DNA of 11,930 bases. Source: Ruminococcaceae bacterium UBA3451 (lineage in GTDB: Bacteria; Bacillota; Clostridia; Oscillospirales; Acutalibacteraceae). Made by a program: the position numbers and the translations under genes. The notes beneath the pieces are model-generated. The model made no database searches. It had not been told where the DNA came from and saw nothing but the letters and a program-made list of their open reading frames with translations. Location: contig DFRY01000058.1 in NCBI GenBank assembly GCA_002378845.1, positions 11,212 through 23,141 of the forward strand. Direction: 5' to 3'. Shown piece by piece: positions 1 to 5,781 of this stretch (position 1 is the first letter of the stretch; every line of letters starts with the position of its first letter).

Positions 1-37
1 AAAATAAATTTTTATTTTTTTTTTAGTTTTTCACCCC

Positions 38-81
38 CCGCCGTAAACGTGAATCGGACGGCGGAAAAATCCGCCGTCCGA
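38..81 (-). terminator. Inverted repeat after the DUF1015 gene, possible 3' end structure
   Basis: A perfect 12-bp inverted repeat (arms 54-65 and 70-81, four-base loop) begins about ten bases beyond the stop codon of the minus-strand DUF1015 gene. This is the usual place for a 3'-end hairpin. A third copy of the arm core (CCGCCGT, 38-44) can pair instead with 58-64, so two mutually exclusive stems are possible. Neither is followed by a U-run on the minus strand; the long T-rich run at 10-31 is on the plus strand. It may therefore be an RNA-stabilising or processed 3' hairpin rather than a classic intrinsic terminator. Confidence 0.45.
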
Positions 82-90
82 AAAGAAATC

Positions 91-1311
91 TTATTTAATT
101 TTCCGGCATTCCATGTAAAAGCGCTTGTCGCATGCGTGCCCCATGGAAAATGTCTTTCGCGGCAGCGCGCCGTCCACCGCAACGGTTTCGAACAGACTGC
201 TCTTTTCCATATTGGGAAGCAAAAAACCAACGGTTCCATCTTCTTCGCAAAGCTTTTGCACAACTTCTTCCCCGTGAATATAATCAATTTTGCCGCCGAT
301 TGCGGGCAGCTTTTCATCGAGGAATTTTTGCAGGGTGCCGACTTCCAGATTCGAGGTTGGGTTCGTTACCCAAATTGTTTTCCGCTCTTTGCCCAGAATG
401 CAGGTAATGGCATGCCCTTCGCAGGGGCGTTCGGATACATTATAATAACGGTACAGTTCCTCCATCAGTTTCGCCGGGTTGGTTTGGAACACAATGCGGT
501 GAACCGGTTCGAACTGCAGGGAATCGTCGTAAAGGTTGACTACCTCCGCCAATGCCCACCGTGCCGGATGAACGGCAGCCTGTTCCGGCGGCAGCGTGCG
601 CTTCAACTCCTCATAACAGGCTTTTGCCGTTGCAAGCGAATGGTTCCCGTCGCCCACGGCAAAAAGCAGATTGTCCCGCAGCGGAAGAGCTTCCAACGCG
701 GCCTCTAATTTTTCTGCGGCCAAGCCGTTCAGGCTGAACCCACGGATGCTTCCGCTTTCCTGCATCAGCTTTCCTTCGTATTCCAGCGTTAGATTTGCCG
801 GGTCAATCGGTTCAATTACGCTGCGCCGACTGTCGTCAATCAGAATCATAATGTGCGGAAGTTCCAGTGGAGCACCTCTGCGAATTTTCACACGGGGCGG
901 AATCCGTTCCAGCACTGTGCCTTCAGTCGCGCGAATGGGCGTTTTGCTGCCCGCTTCATAACGGTACTGCTCCAGGTCCAGCGCCATCATTACACCCTGG
1001 CGAATTTTCCCGTCGGCAAGGGTACGTTCTACATAAAGATATTTCTTTTCCAGTTCACGGAATACGCCTTCGTTCAGGTAACGTTCCATTGACGCGTTGA
1101 TCCCGGCAGCGTACGCTTCAGCGTCCGTTGTTTCCAGACAGTATTCCGGGTAAATCATATGATAAGTAGAGGGATAGTCCCCTACCGTTTGTTTGACCTT
1201 CTCCCAATACTCCGGTTCAGAAGTATATTGATCGCAGGCAACCACGCACCACTTATCGGTAGAAACCGTTTTGGGCAGCAGAATATCAGCCGGTTTAAAA
1301 ATATGTTTCAT
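91..1311 (-). CDS. DUF1015 family protein
   Basis: A 406-residue protein of the DUF1015 family, a conserved, probably cytoplasmic group of unknown biochemical role. The N-terminus carries the family's characteristic opening (residues 1-30, KPADILLPK then VVACDQYT). A glycine/histidine motif, VGDGNHSLATAK, sits near residues 219-230 and corresponds to the family's conserved D-G-[NH]-H segment. Length is normal for the family. I chose the ATG at 1309-1311 because an AGGGGG ribosome site lies six bases upstream (1318-1323) and family homology starts there; the frame is open further upstream, but that extension is cysteine-rich and runs through a terminator hairpin. A TATAAT-like -10 lies at 1346-1351, without a convincing -35. 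The gene is separated from the upstream zinc operon by a hairpin at 1365-1395, so it is probably its own transcription unit. Family assignment is firm, function unknown. Confidence 0.88.
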   Translation of the reverse strand: MKHIFKPADILLPKTVSTDKWCVVACDQYTSEPEYWEKVKQTVGDYPSTYHMIYPEYCLETTDAEAYAAGINASMERYLNEGVFRELEKKYLYVERTLADGKIRQGVMMALDLEQYRYEAGSKTPIRATEGTVLERIPPRVKIRRGAPLELPHIMILIDDSRRSVIEPIDPANLTLEYEGKLMQESGSIRGFSLNGLAAEKLEAALEALPLRDNLLFAVGDGNHSLATAKACYEELKRTLPPEQAAVHPARWALAEVVNLYDDSLQFEPVHRIVFQTNPAKLMEELYRYYNVSERPCEGHAITCILGKERKTIWVTNPTSNLEVGTLQKFLDEKLPAIGGKIDYIHGEEVVQKLCEEDGTVGFLLPNMEKSSLFETVAVDGALPRKTFSMGHACDKRFYMECRKIK

Positions 1312-1364
1312 AGGAGTCCCCCTGTTCACACAATTCACATGATACATTATACAGTACATAACAC

Positions 1365-1395
1365 AAAAGCACGGAGCGCAATGCCCCGTGCTTTT
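1365..1395 (-). terminator. Bidirectional-type intrinsic terminator after the zinc operon
   Basis: A perfect 10-bp inverted repeat, AAAAGCACGG (1365-1374) and CCGTGCTTTT (1386-1395) with an 11-base loop, gives a GC stem flanked by A4 and T4 runs. It lies about 90 bases past the znuB stop codon and before the start of the DUF1015 gene. The short U-run (UUUUGUGUU on the minus strand) makes it a moderate terminator. It most likely ends the zinc operon and separates it from the DUF1015 gene. Confidence 0.6.
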
Positions 1396-1487
1396 CATCA
1401 TACCACATATTTCCGTAAACAAGCAACCCGTTTTATCCTGTCCTGCGGCAAATACGGTTCTGCAAAAGATTCCCTACTGAAACCGTA

Positions 1488-2333
1488 TTATGCTTTGCCG
1501 CGCACCCGGTTTGCAAAAAAACTGCCGAAGAAAATAACCGCCGCAATCAAAACAACGGTTCCGCCTGCGGCGGTACCAGTATAATAGGATAGGATTAAGC
1601 CGCTTACGCCGGAAAACAGAGAAATCAGCATCGCAATTAGATGATAGGAACGCATGCTCCTTGCAATATTTCTGGCCGCCGCAGCAGGCAGCACCAGCAG
1701 GGAATTGATAATCAGAATTCCCACCCATTTAATCGAAACAGTGACAATCACCGCCACGGTGATGACAAAAATCTTTTCCACCAAACGAACATTAATCCCC
1801 TTGCTCGCCGCCAGATCGGAATTAATGCTGGTGAGCATAAGCGGATTGAAAAAGACCACCCAAAGCGCCACAGCGGCCAGCAAAATCAAAGCCAGCAAAC
1901 CAATTTCACCGGGTTGAACGGTCAAAATATCTCCTATCAGATAACCCGAATATTTTGCAAATCCCCCGGATGCCGACAGCAGCACAATGCCCAACGCTAA
2001 CCCCGTAGAAGAAAACACGCCAATGATGGTATCTGCCGAAGAATTTCCGGAATTCATTACCGCCGAAATACAAAGCGCAAACAAAAGCGCGAAACCCATC
2101 ATCGAAATCAGATAATTGTCAATTCCCATTAAAACGCCGATAGCAATTCCGGTAAGTGCCGAATGCCCCAGTGCGTCGGAAAAAAACGACATTTTGTTAT
2201 TTACGATCATGGTGCCGACCAGACCGAACAGCGGGGTAATCAGCAGAATGGCGATTAGCGCATTCTTCATATAACTGAATTCCGTCCAGTCATATGGCAG
2301 CAGCGTATCGATAATTGAGTAAATTACAGTCAT
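1488..2333 (-). CDS. znuB: Zinc ABC transporter permease (ZnuB/AdcB family)
   Basis: A 281-residue integral membrane protein of the ABC-3 metal permease family, the channel subunit of a cluster-A-1 metal importer. It is almost entirely hydrophobic segments, consistent with about eight membrane helices. The usual family landmarks are seen: FFSDALGHSALTGIAIG near residues 50-66 (the SDALGHSAL motif of ZnuB/MntB permeases) and a late K-W-V-G-I-L-[IL]-I-N-S-L-L-V-L-P-A-A-A-A-R stretch that contacts the ATPase. The ATG overlaps the znuC stop by four bases (ATGA), and a GGAGGTG site lies inside the end of znuC, so translation is coupled. It should import Zn2+ across the cytoplasmic membrane with the adjacent lipoprotein and ATPase. 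Manganese is the alternative substrate for this family; residues in the binding protein favour zinc. Confidence 0.92.
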   Translation of the reverse strand: MTVIYSIIDTLLPYDWTEFSYMKNALIAILLITPLFGLVGTMIVNNKMSFFSDALGHSALTGIAIGVLMGIDNYLISMMGFALLFALCISAVMNSGNSSADTIIGVFSSTGLALGIVLLSASGGFAKYSGYLIGDILTVQPGEIGLLALILLAAVALWVVFFNPLMLTSINSDLAASKGINVRLVEKIFVITVAVIVTVSIKWVGILIINSLLVLPAAAARNIARSMRSYHLIAMLISLFSGVSGLILSYYTGTAAGGTVVLIAAVIFFGSFFANRVRGKA

Positions 2334-3073
2334 TTTACAGCACCTCCGGCCAATTTTAGTCCGAAGGCTTCCTGTACTTCGGGAGTTTTCATTACATCTT
2401 TCACGCTGCCGCTGACCAGAATAGTGCGGTCAAGCAGCGCGGCGCGCGTCGCATATTTTTCTACATGCGACAAATCGTGCGATACCAATATGGTCGGCAT
2501 GCGGTGCTCAACACGCATGGCGGTAACAAGGTCATAGAATACTTCGATCCCTCTGCGGTCAACCGCAGAGACAGGTTCGTCCAGAAGCAGCAAATCCGGT
2601 TTCGGTTCCAATGCAAACGCAAGCAAAACACGCTGCATTTCCCCACCCGAAAGATTGCCGATTCGCTTTGGCAGCAGAGAAGGGTTTCCCCCGACCTTTG
2701 CCAACAGCTTTTCGGCGCGTTCCAGCTTTTCTTTTTTATGCCCCAGCCAAACCGGGAAGTTGCTCATGTTGGCGCACAGCATATCTGCCACGGTAACCGG
2801 AGTAGAACGGTCAAATACCAGATTCTGCGGCACATAACCAATGCGGGGCTTTTCGATTTTCTCCCCTTTGGCGTCTGTAAAAATCACTTCGCCGGTGTAG
2901 GGAATCCGCCCGAGCAGCGCCTTAAGCAAAGTGGTTTTGCCTGCGCCGTTGCGCCCGATAAGAGCCAGAATTTCACCGTGGTGCACGTCAAGTGACACGT
3001 CGTGCAAAATAATGCCGTCGCGCTTTTTTACCGTAAGGTTTCGAATTTTTGTATTGCATTTGCAGGTATCCAT
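2330..3073 (-). CDS. znuC: Zinc ABC transporter ATP-binding protein (ZnuC/AdcC family)
   Basis: A 247-residue ABC ATPase that powers metal import. All nucleotide-binding motifs are intact: Walker A GRNGAGKTT (residues 40-48), Q-loop Gln83 (GYVPQN), signature LSGGEMQ (141-147), Walker B LLLLDEP (161-167) with the catalytic Glu166, and switch His199 (VSHD). The start ATG has an AAGGAGA site five bases upstream. It begins 18 bases after the znuA stop and overlaps znuB by four bases, giving the order binding protein, ATPase, permease. The short N-terminus contains two cysteines (Cys4 and Cys6 in MDTCKCN), somewhat unusual for this subunit and of unknown meaning. Assignment to zinc rather than manganese rests on the neighbouring binding protein. 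Confidence 0.93.
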   Translation of the reverse strand: MDTCKCNTKIRNLTVKKRDGIILHDVSLDVHHGEILALIGRNGAGKTTLLKALLGRIPYTGEVIFTDAKGEKIEKPRIGYVPQNLVFDRSTPVTVADMLCANMSNFPVWLGHKKEKLERAEKLLAKVGGNPSLLPKRIGNLSGGEMQRVLLAFALEPKPDLLLLDEPVSAVDRRGIEVFYDLVTAMRVEHRMPTILVSHDLSHVEKYATRAALLDRTILVSGSVKDVMKTPEVQEAFGLKLAGGAVK

Positions 3074-3091
3074 CGGACTCTCCTTATTTCA

Positions 3092-3994
3092 TCAAGACAG
3101 CGCGCGTTTCAGCACGGTTAAATTGTTTTCCATGGCGTCAAGGTACGCGTTCTTATCGTTTTCCCCCGTTACGGACGGGTCAAGCAGGTAAACGGACACA
3201 CCGCTTTCGTGCGCCACAATATTAGCCGCAGACTGCGGATATTGCGGCTCTGCAAATACCGCCTTTACCCCGGTACCCCGAATTAACCGGATGGTTTCCG
3301 CCAGTTCCTTTGCGCTCGGCTGGCTGTCAGGCTCCCGATTTACCACCTTCGCGATGTGTAGACCGAATTCCTCCGCAAAATACGGAAACGCTTCATGAAA
3401 GGTGATAATATCGCGATTCGAAATATTGCTCAGGTCATCGTGCATTTTTCCGCGCAGCGCGCTGAGCTTTGCCGTATAATCCAACGCGTTCTTCTGGTAT
3501 GCCGCGGCATTTTGAGGGTCGGCAGCCGCCAGCCCCTTTTCCATGTTATTCATCTGCTGAATATAATTGGTAATGGATACCCAGATATGCGGGTTCGGTA
3601 CCCCGTCATCATCCTTCAGCAGCGCAATTCCTTCACTGGAATCCACCACCCGAAGCTTTGGCAGCTGCCGGGTTACTTTATCCATAAAGCTTTCCATCCC
3701 TGCGCCGTTAATGACAAAGACATCCGCCTGCTCAATATTTTTCATATCCTTGGACTGAAGCTGATAATCGTGCAGGCAGCCCGCCTGCTGGCCGGCCATG
3801 TTGTCAACCTGTACTCCGTCAACCCCGTCTGTTATGTTCAAAGCCATAATATATAAAGGATAAAATGAAGTTACCACACGGAATTTCACCTGTTCCCTCT
3901 GTTCCCTTTGTTCCGCACTGTCCGCCCTGCGGGCACAGCCTGCTGTGGCGAAAATCAGTAAAACCGCCAAAACGGCGGCAATCGTTTTTTTCAA
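3092..3994 (-). CDS. znuA: Zinc-binding lipoprotein of ABC importer (ZnuA/AdcA family)
   Basis: A 300-residue cluster A-1 solute-binding protein that captures metal outside the membrane and delivers it to ZnuBC. It begins with a lipoprotein signal: KK, a hydrophobic core, then ATAGC with Cys20 as the lipidation site (position -3 is Thr, weaker than the usual Leu). Likely metal ligands are His75 (CLHDY), His136 (NPHIW), His200 (ITFHEAF) and Asp272 (LLDP). A histidine at the third position, where manganese proteins usually have Glu, favours zinc. The histidine-rich loop of many ZnuA proteins is absent. The start is TTG at 3992-3994, with an AGAGGG site 10 bases upstream; an ATG four bases upstream of the TTG (3998-4000) is out of frame and stops after three codons. 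The gene is first in the operon, behind promoter 4040-4069 with a palindromic operator candidate at 4017-4033. Confidence 0.93.
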   Translation of the reverse strand: MKKTIAAVLAVLLIFATAGCARRADSAEQREQREQVKFRVVTSFYPLYIMALNITDGVDGVQVDNMAGQQAGCLHDYQLQSKDMKNIEQADVFVINGAGMESFMDKVTRQLPKLRVVDSSEGIALLKDDDGVPNPHIWVSITNYIQQMNNMEKGLAAADPQNAAAYQKNALDYTAKLSALRGKMHDDLSNISNRDIITFHEAFPYFAEEFGLHIAKVVNREPDSQPSAKELAETIRLIRGTGVKAVFAEPQYPQSAANIVAHESGVSVYLLDPSVTGENDKNAYLDAMENNLTVLKRALS

Positions 3995-4016
3995 CGGGAC
4001 ATTTCCCTCTTTTCAA

Positions 4017-4033
4017 ATGCGAATTGTTTGCAT
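4017..4033 (-). promoter_or_regulatory. Candidate metal-repressor (Zur-like) operator
   Basis: An imperfect 17-bp palindrome, ATGCGAATTGTTTGCAT on the plus strand, with six of eight symmetric pairs matching around a central base. It lies immediately downstream of the -10 box of the zinc operon promoter, covering roughly +1 to +17, the position where a bound repressor blocks transcription. Spacing and A+T-rich centre resemble Fur/Zur family sites, but it is not a match to a consensus I can verify. Repression by zinc-loaded Zur or an AdcR-type regulator is inference from the neighbouring genes. Confidence 0.45.
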
Positions 4034-4039
4034 CTAAAT

Positions 4040-4069
4040 ATCATAATCCCGCGAACACCTTTTTGTCAA
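4040..4069 (-). promoter_or_regulatory. Promoter of the zinc importer operon
   Basis: On the minus strand a perfect TTGACA (-35, 4064-4069) and TATGAT (-10, 4040-4045) are separated by 18 bases. This is a near-consensus housekeeping sigma promoter. Transcription would start near 4033, about 40 bases upstream of the znuA TTG. The -35 box abuts the U-run of the patatin gene terminator, so the two units are packed without slack. Confidence 0.75.
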
Positions 4070-4070
4070 G

Positions 4071-4097
4071 AAAAAAATAAGGGCGGATAATCCGCCC
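4071..4097 (-). terminator. Intrinsic terminator of the patatin gene
   Basis: A perfect 8-bp GC-rich hairpin (GGGCGGAT, 4081-4088; ATCCGCCC, 4090-4097) is followed on the minus strand by UUAUUUUUUU. It lies eight bases past the stop codon of the patatin-like gene. The stem could close further only by shrinking its one-base centre, so the real loop will open the A/T pairs. This is a strong Rho-independent terminator. Confidence 0.88.
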
Positions 4098-4104
4098 TGA
4101 ATTC

Positions 4105-4959
4105 TTATGCCTTGGCCATAATCGCCTTAATTTCCGGAAGTTTCTTTTCGCAGTCGAGCATCCCCATTTCGTAAATGATCCTGAGTCGTTCGGGGTCTTT
4201 TTCATAACGCCCTGTAACAATCGGACTGCTGGGTCGAACCACCACCGCTTTGCCTTCTTTTTCCTGCCGACGGCATACTTCCAATTCATTGTTGTAAATT
4301 TCCGCCCGGTTCAACATAGTACTGACAAAGTTGGGGTAATCGCCGTATTTTACGCGGAGCACAGAGCGGGGAAATTCCGGCCGCAAACTTTTGCGATAAG
4401 AAATATCGCGCGTTAATACAATCAGATTATATTCGTTCCCGTCAAAAATAGAACGTTCAATGGGAATTGGCATAGCACAGCCGCCGTCCAACAGCTCGTG
4501 CCCCTGGTACGAAATAATATTGGAGATAAACGGCAAAGAGCTGGAGGCTTTCACCGCCGTGAAATCCTCGTCCAGATTTGCTTTATCAAAAAACATAGCA
4601 CGTCCCGTTTTTAAATCTGTCGCGCCAACTTTCACATTGATGGGAGAATTAAAAAACGTTTCATAGTCAAACGGAAGCAGCTCATGGAACAGCTCACCGA
4701 AGATAAAATCAAACCCGAAAAGAGAACCGGTAGTATGCAGATTTTCTACGCTGATATAGCGCTTATCGGCAATATAATTATAAAAAATATCATAATTTCG
4801 GTTCTTTTGTTTTGATACATAGCTGAGCGCGTTGCATGCTCCGGCTGATATACCGTAAACACTGGGAAATTCGATTCCGTTCTGCAGAAGCACTTCCAAC
4901 ACACCACTTGTGTAGGCGCCGCGCATTCCGCCGCCCTCAAGCACCAGACTTATCGACAT
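4105..4959 (-). CDS. Patatin-like phospholipase family protein
   Basis: A 284-residue patatin-fold serine acyl hydrolase of the bacterial RssA/YjjU-like group, likely cutting acyl chains from phospholipids or related lipids. The N-terminus has the oxyanion-hole glycine motif LEGGGMRGAY (residues 7-16). The nucleophile elbow GISAG gives Ser38. The second dyad residue is Asp158 in LLDGG (DGG motif). Both catalytic residues are present, so the enzyme should be active. No signal peptide or membrane helix is seen, so it is probably cytosolic or membrane-peripheral. I chose the ATG at 4957-4959 because GAGGTG lies six bases upstream; a GTG nine bases earlier is part of that site. It has its own promoter (4991-5019) and terminator and is a single-gene unit. 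The natural substrate is unknown. Confidence 0.9.
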   Translation of the reverse strand: MSISLVLEGGGMRGAYTSGVLEVLLQNGIEFPSVYGISAGACNALSYVSKQKNRNYDIFYNYIADKRYISVENLHTTGSLFGFDFIFGELFHELLPFDYETFFNSPINVKVGATDLKTGRAMFFDKANLDEDFTAVKASSSLPFISNIISYQGHELLDGGCAMPIPIERSIFDGNEYNLIVLTRDISYRKSLRPEFPRSVLRVKYGDYPNFVSTMLNRAEIYNNELEVCRRQEKEGKAVVVRPSSPIVTGRYEKDPERLRIIYEMGMLDCEKKLPEIKAIMAKA

Positions 4960-4990
4960 AGCCAACACCTCACATTAAATTAGTATTATA

Positions 4991-5019
4991 ATTATAGGCT
5001 AAAGATTGAGCGAATACAA
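4991..5019 (-). promoter_or_regulatory. Promoter of the patatin-like gene
   Basis: On the minus strand TTGTAT (-35, 5014-5019) and a perfect TATAAT (-10, 4991-4996) are 17 bases apart. It points at the patatin-like gene, about 32 bases from its start codon. It is divergent from the tRNA promoter that begins at 5058. Confidence 0.7.
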
Positions 5020-5057
5020 GCACCCCAAATAAAATTCGAAATTTTTAAAATTTTGTA

Positions 5058-5086
5058 TTGATTTTTGCCGCTGTATACGTTATAAT
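5058..5086 (+). promoter_or_regulatory. Promoter of tRNA-Val and the downstream structured RNA
   Basis: TTGATT (-35, 5058-5063) and a perfect TATAAT (-10, 5081-5086) are separated by 17 bases. Transcription would start near 5093, about 12 bases ahead of the tRNA. No equally good promoter is seen between the tRNA and the hairpin-rich region that follows, so the same promoter probably serves both. Confidence 0.75.
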
Positions 5087-5104
5087 TATCGAGCACTCAG
5101 AAAT

Positions 5105-5180
5105 GGACGTTTAGCTCAGCTGGTAGAGCATTCGCTTGACGTGCGAAAGGTCATAGATTCGAGTTCTATAACGTCCACCA
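5105..5180 (+). tRNA. tRNA-Val (anticodon GAC), CCA encoded
   Basis: A complete 76-base cloverleaf. The acceptor stem pairs GGACGTT (5105-5111) with AACGTCC (5170-5176), followed by discriminator A and a genome-encoded CCA (5178-5180). The D arm includes AGCTC...GAGC. The anticodon stem TTCGC/GCGAA closes the loop TTGACGT, reading anticodon GAC for the valine codon GUC. The T arm is ATAGA/TCTAT with loop TTCGAGT. All helices are intact. It lies at the junction between the G+C-richer left part and the A+T-rich right part of the window, and is followed directly by the putative large RNA instead of a terminator. Confidence 0.96.
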
Positions 5181-5219
5181 CAACGATGACAGGGTAAAAG
5201 TAGTAAACTTTTGCCCTTG

Positions 5220-5275
5220 TTATCATAAAATTAAATGTTTAGTTTATTGAAGCTAAGCACTTAATTTTATGATAA
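5220..5275 (+). repeat. Long inverted repeat (hairpin) within the structured RNA
   Basis: Perfect 15-base arms (5220-5234 and 5261-5275) continue, after one A-C mismatch, into seven more pairs (5236-5242 with 5253-5259, one G-U), leaving a ten-base loop. This makes a stem of about 22 pairs. Its outer five bases (TTATC, 5220-5224) can alternatively close the preceding hairpin at 5185-5189, so the two stems compete at their junction. It has no adjacent U-run and so does not look like a terminator for the tRNA. Confidence 0.8.
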
Positions 5276-5673
5276 GGCCTCTGCTTCCCAGCAGTAGCTC
5301 TACCATAAAATATCTTGTACACCAGAACCCGTTCCTATGGCATACTAACCCTTTGTAGCAAGTATGTTGTTCCACGTTTTCGGGGTGTTCAGTGACTTGC
5401 TATTATCATCGCAAGTTGATATAAACACCGGTATCTGTTCTGCAAGCGTTATTCAAGCAAGCTAATACGAGCATTTGAAGTACTGATTCAAATGTTGGTC
5501 TTGACTTACTTAGTAATTGTCAAGGTTCTTGGTTTGAGTGGAAAAAATAAAAGTCTGCACCCTCACTGCTACACAAGGGTACAGACCTTGACATGTATCC
5601 GAAATACGTGCTAAAATAAGCAACGCATAAACGGCATTCACAAGTCATAATGGGTCTTTGCTACCCTTATGGC

Positions 5674-5727
5674 GCATGGGAAACTATCGTCGGCTAAACG
5701 ATTGATTCCCTGTGGATGCTTTTTTTT
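5674..5727 (+). terminator. Intrinsic terminator ending the tRNA/large RNA unit
   Basis: A stem GCAT-GGGAA (5674-5682) pairs with TTCCC-ATGC (5706-5719, TGTGG bulged at 5711-5715), capped by an inner hairpin ATCGT/ACGAT (5686-5702). It is followed at once by eight T residues (5720-5727). This is a strong Rho-independent terminator on the plus strand and marks the likely 3' end of the structured RNA. The T-run is also the loop of a small inverted repeat with 5728-5736, probably incidental. Confidence 0.72.
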
Positions 5728-5781
5728 GCATTCCACCTAACAGGAATTATATACCATATTCTTTTTAAATGCAATAATAAA

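Larger units (their letters stand above)
5181..5727 (+). ncRNA. Putative large structured RNA downstream of tRNA-Val (GOLLD/ROOL-like candidate)
   Basis: About 550 bases with no credible reading frame but many stems on the plus strand. Seen directly: hairpin 5185-5224 (about 17 pairs, two of them G-U that would be A-C mismatches on the other strand, fixing the sense); long hairpin 5220-5275; CTGCT/AGCAG 5281-5294; CATACT/AGTATG 5341-5366; GGTGTT/AACACC 5384-5429 enclosing GACTTGC/GCAAGTT; AGCATTTGAA/TTCAAATGTT 5470-5496; GTCAAGG/CCTTGAC 5519-5592 enclosing an 11-base stem 5553-5586; ATAA-GGGT/ACCCTTAT 5647-5670; and a terminal hairpin with T8. It shares the tRNA promoter. Known bacterial giants of this kind (GOLLD, ROOL) are several hundred bases long, ornately folded and often tRNA-adjacent, hence the suggestion. 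I cannot confirm a family by eye. Exact 5' end after tRNA processing is unknown. Confidence 0.68.

Noticed and set aside
49..708. 219-codon open frame on the plus strand
   Set aside because: It lies antisense within the DUF1015 gene, has no ribosome site and no family resemblance; typical shadow of a G+C-rich gene.
2465..2995. 176-codon open frame on the plus strand
   Set aside because: Antisense to znuC, whose ABC motifs are all intact in the opposite frame.
3395..3856. 153-codon open frame on the plus strand
   Set aside because: Antisense to znuA; no plausible start signal or domain.
5105..5180. Phage-type attachment duplication of the tRNA 3' end
   Set aside because: I found no second copy of the tRNA 3' segment in the rest of the window and no integrase gene.
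5185..5224. Hairpin directly after the tRNA as its transcription terminator
   Set aside because: No U-run follows the stem, and structured sequence continues to a much better terminator at 5674-5727.
5712..5736. Inverted repeat GTGGATGC / GCATTCCAC as a mobile-element end
   Set aside because: Its loop is simply the T8 run of the terminator; no partner copy or target duplication is visible.
5181..5781. CRISPR array or tandem repeats
   Set aside because: The repeated elements are inverted arms of hairpins; no regularly spaced direct repeats are present.
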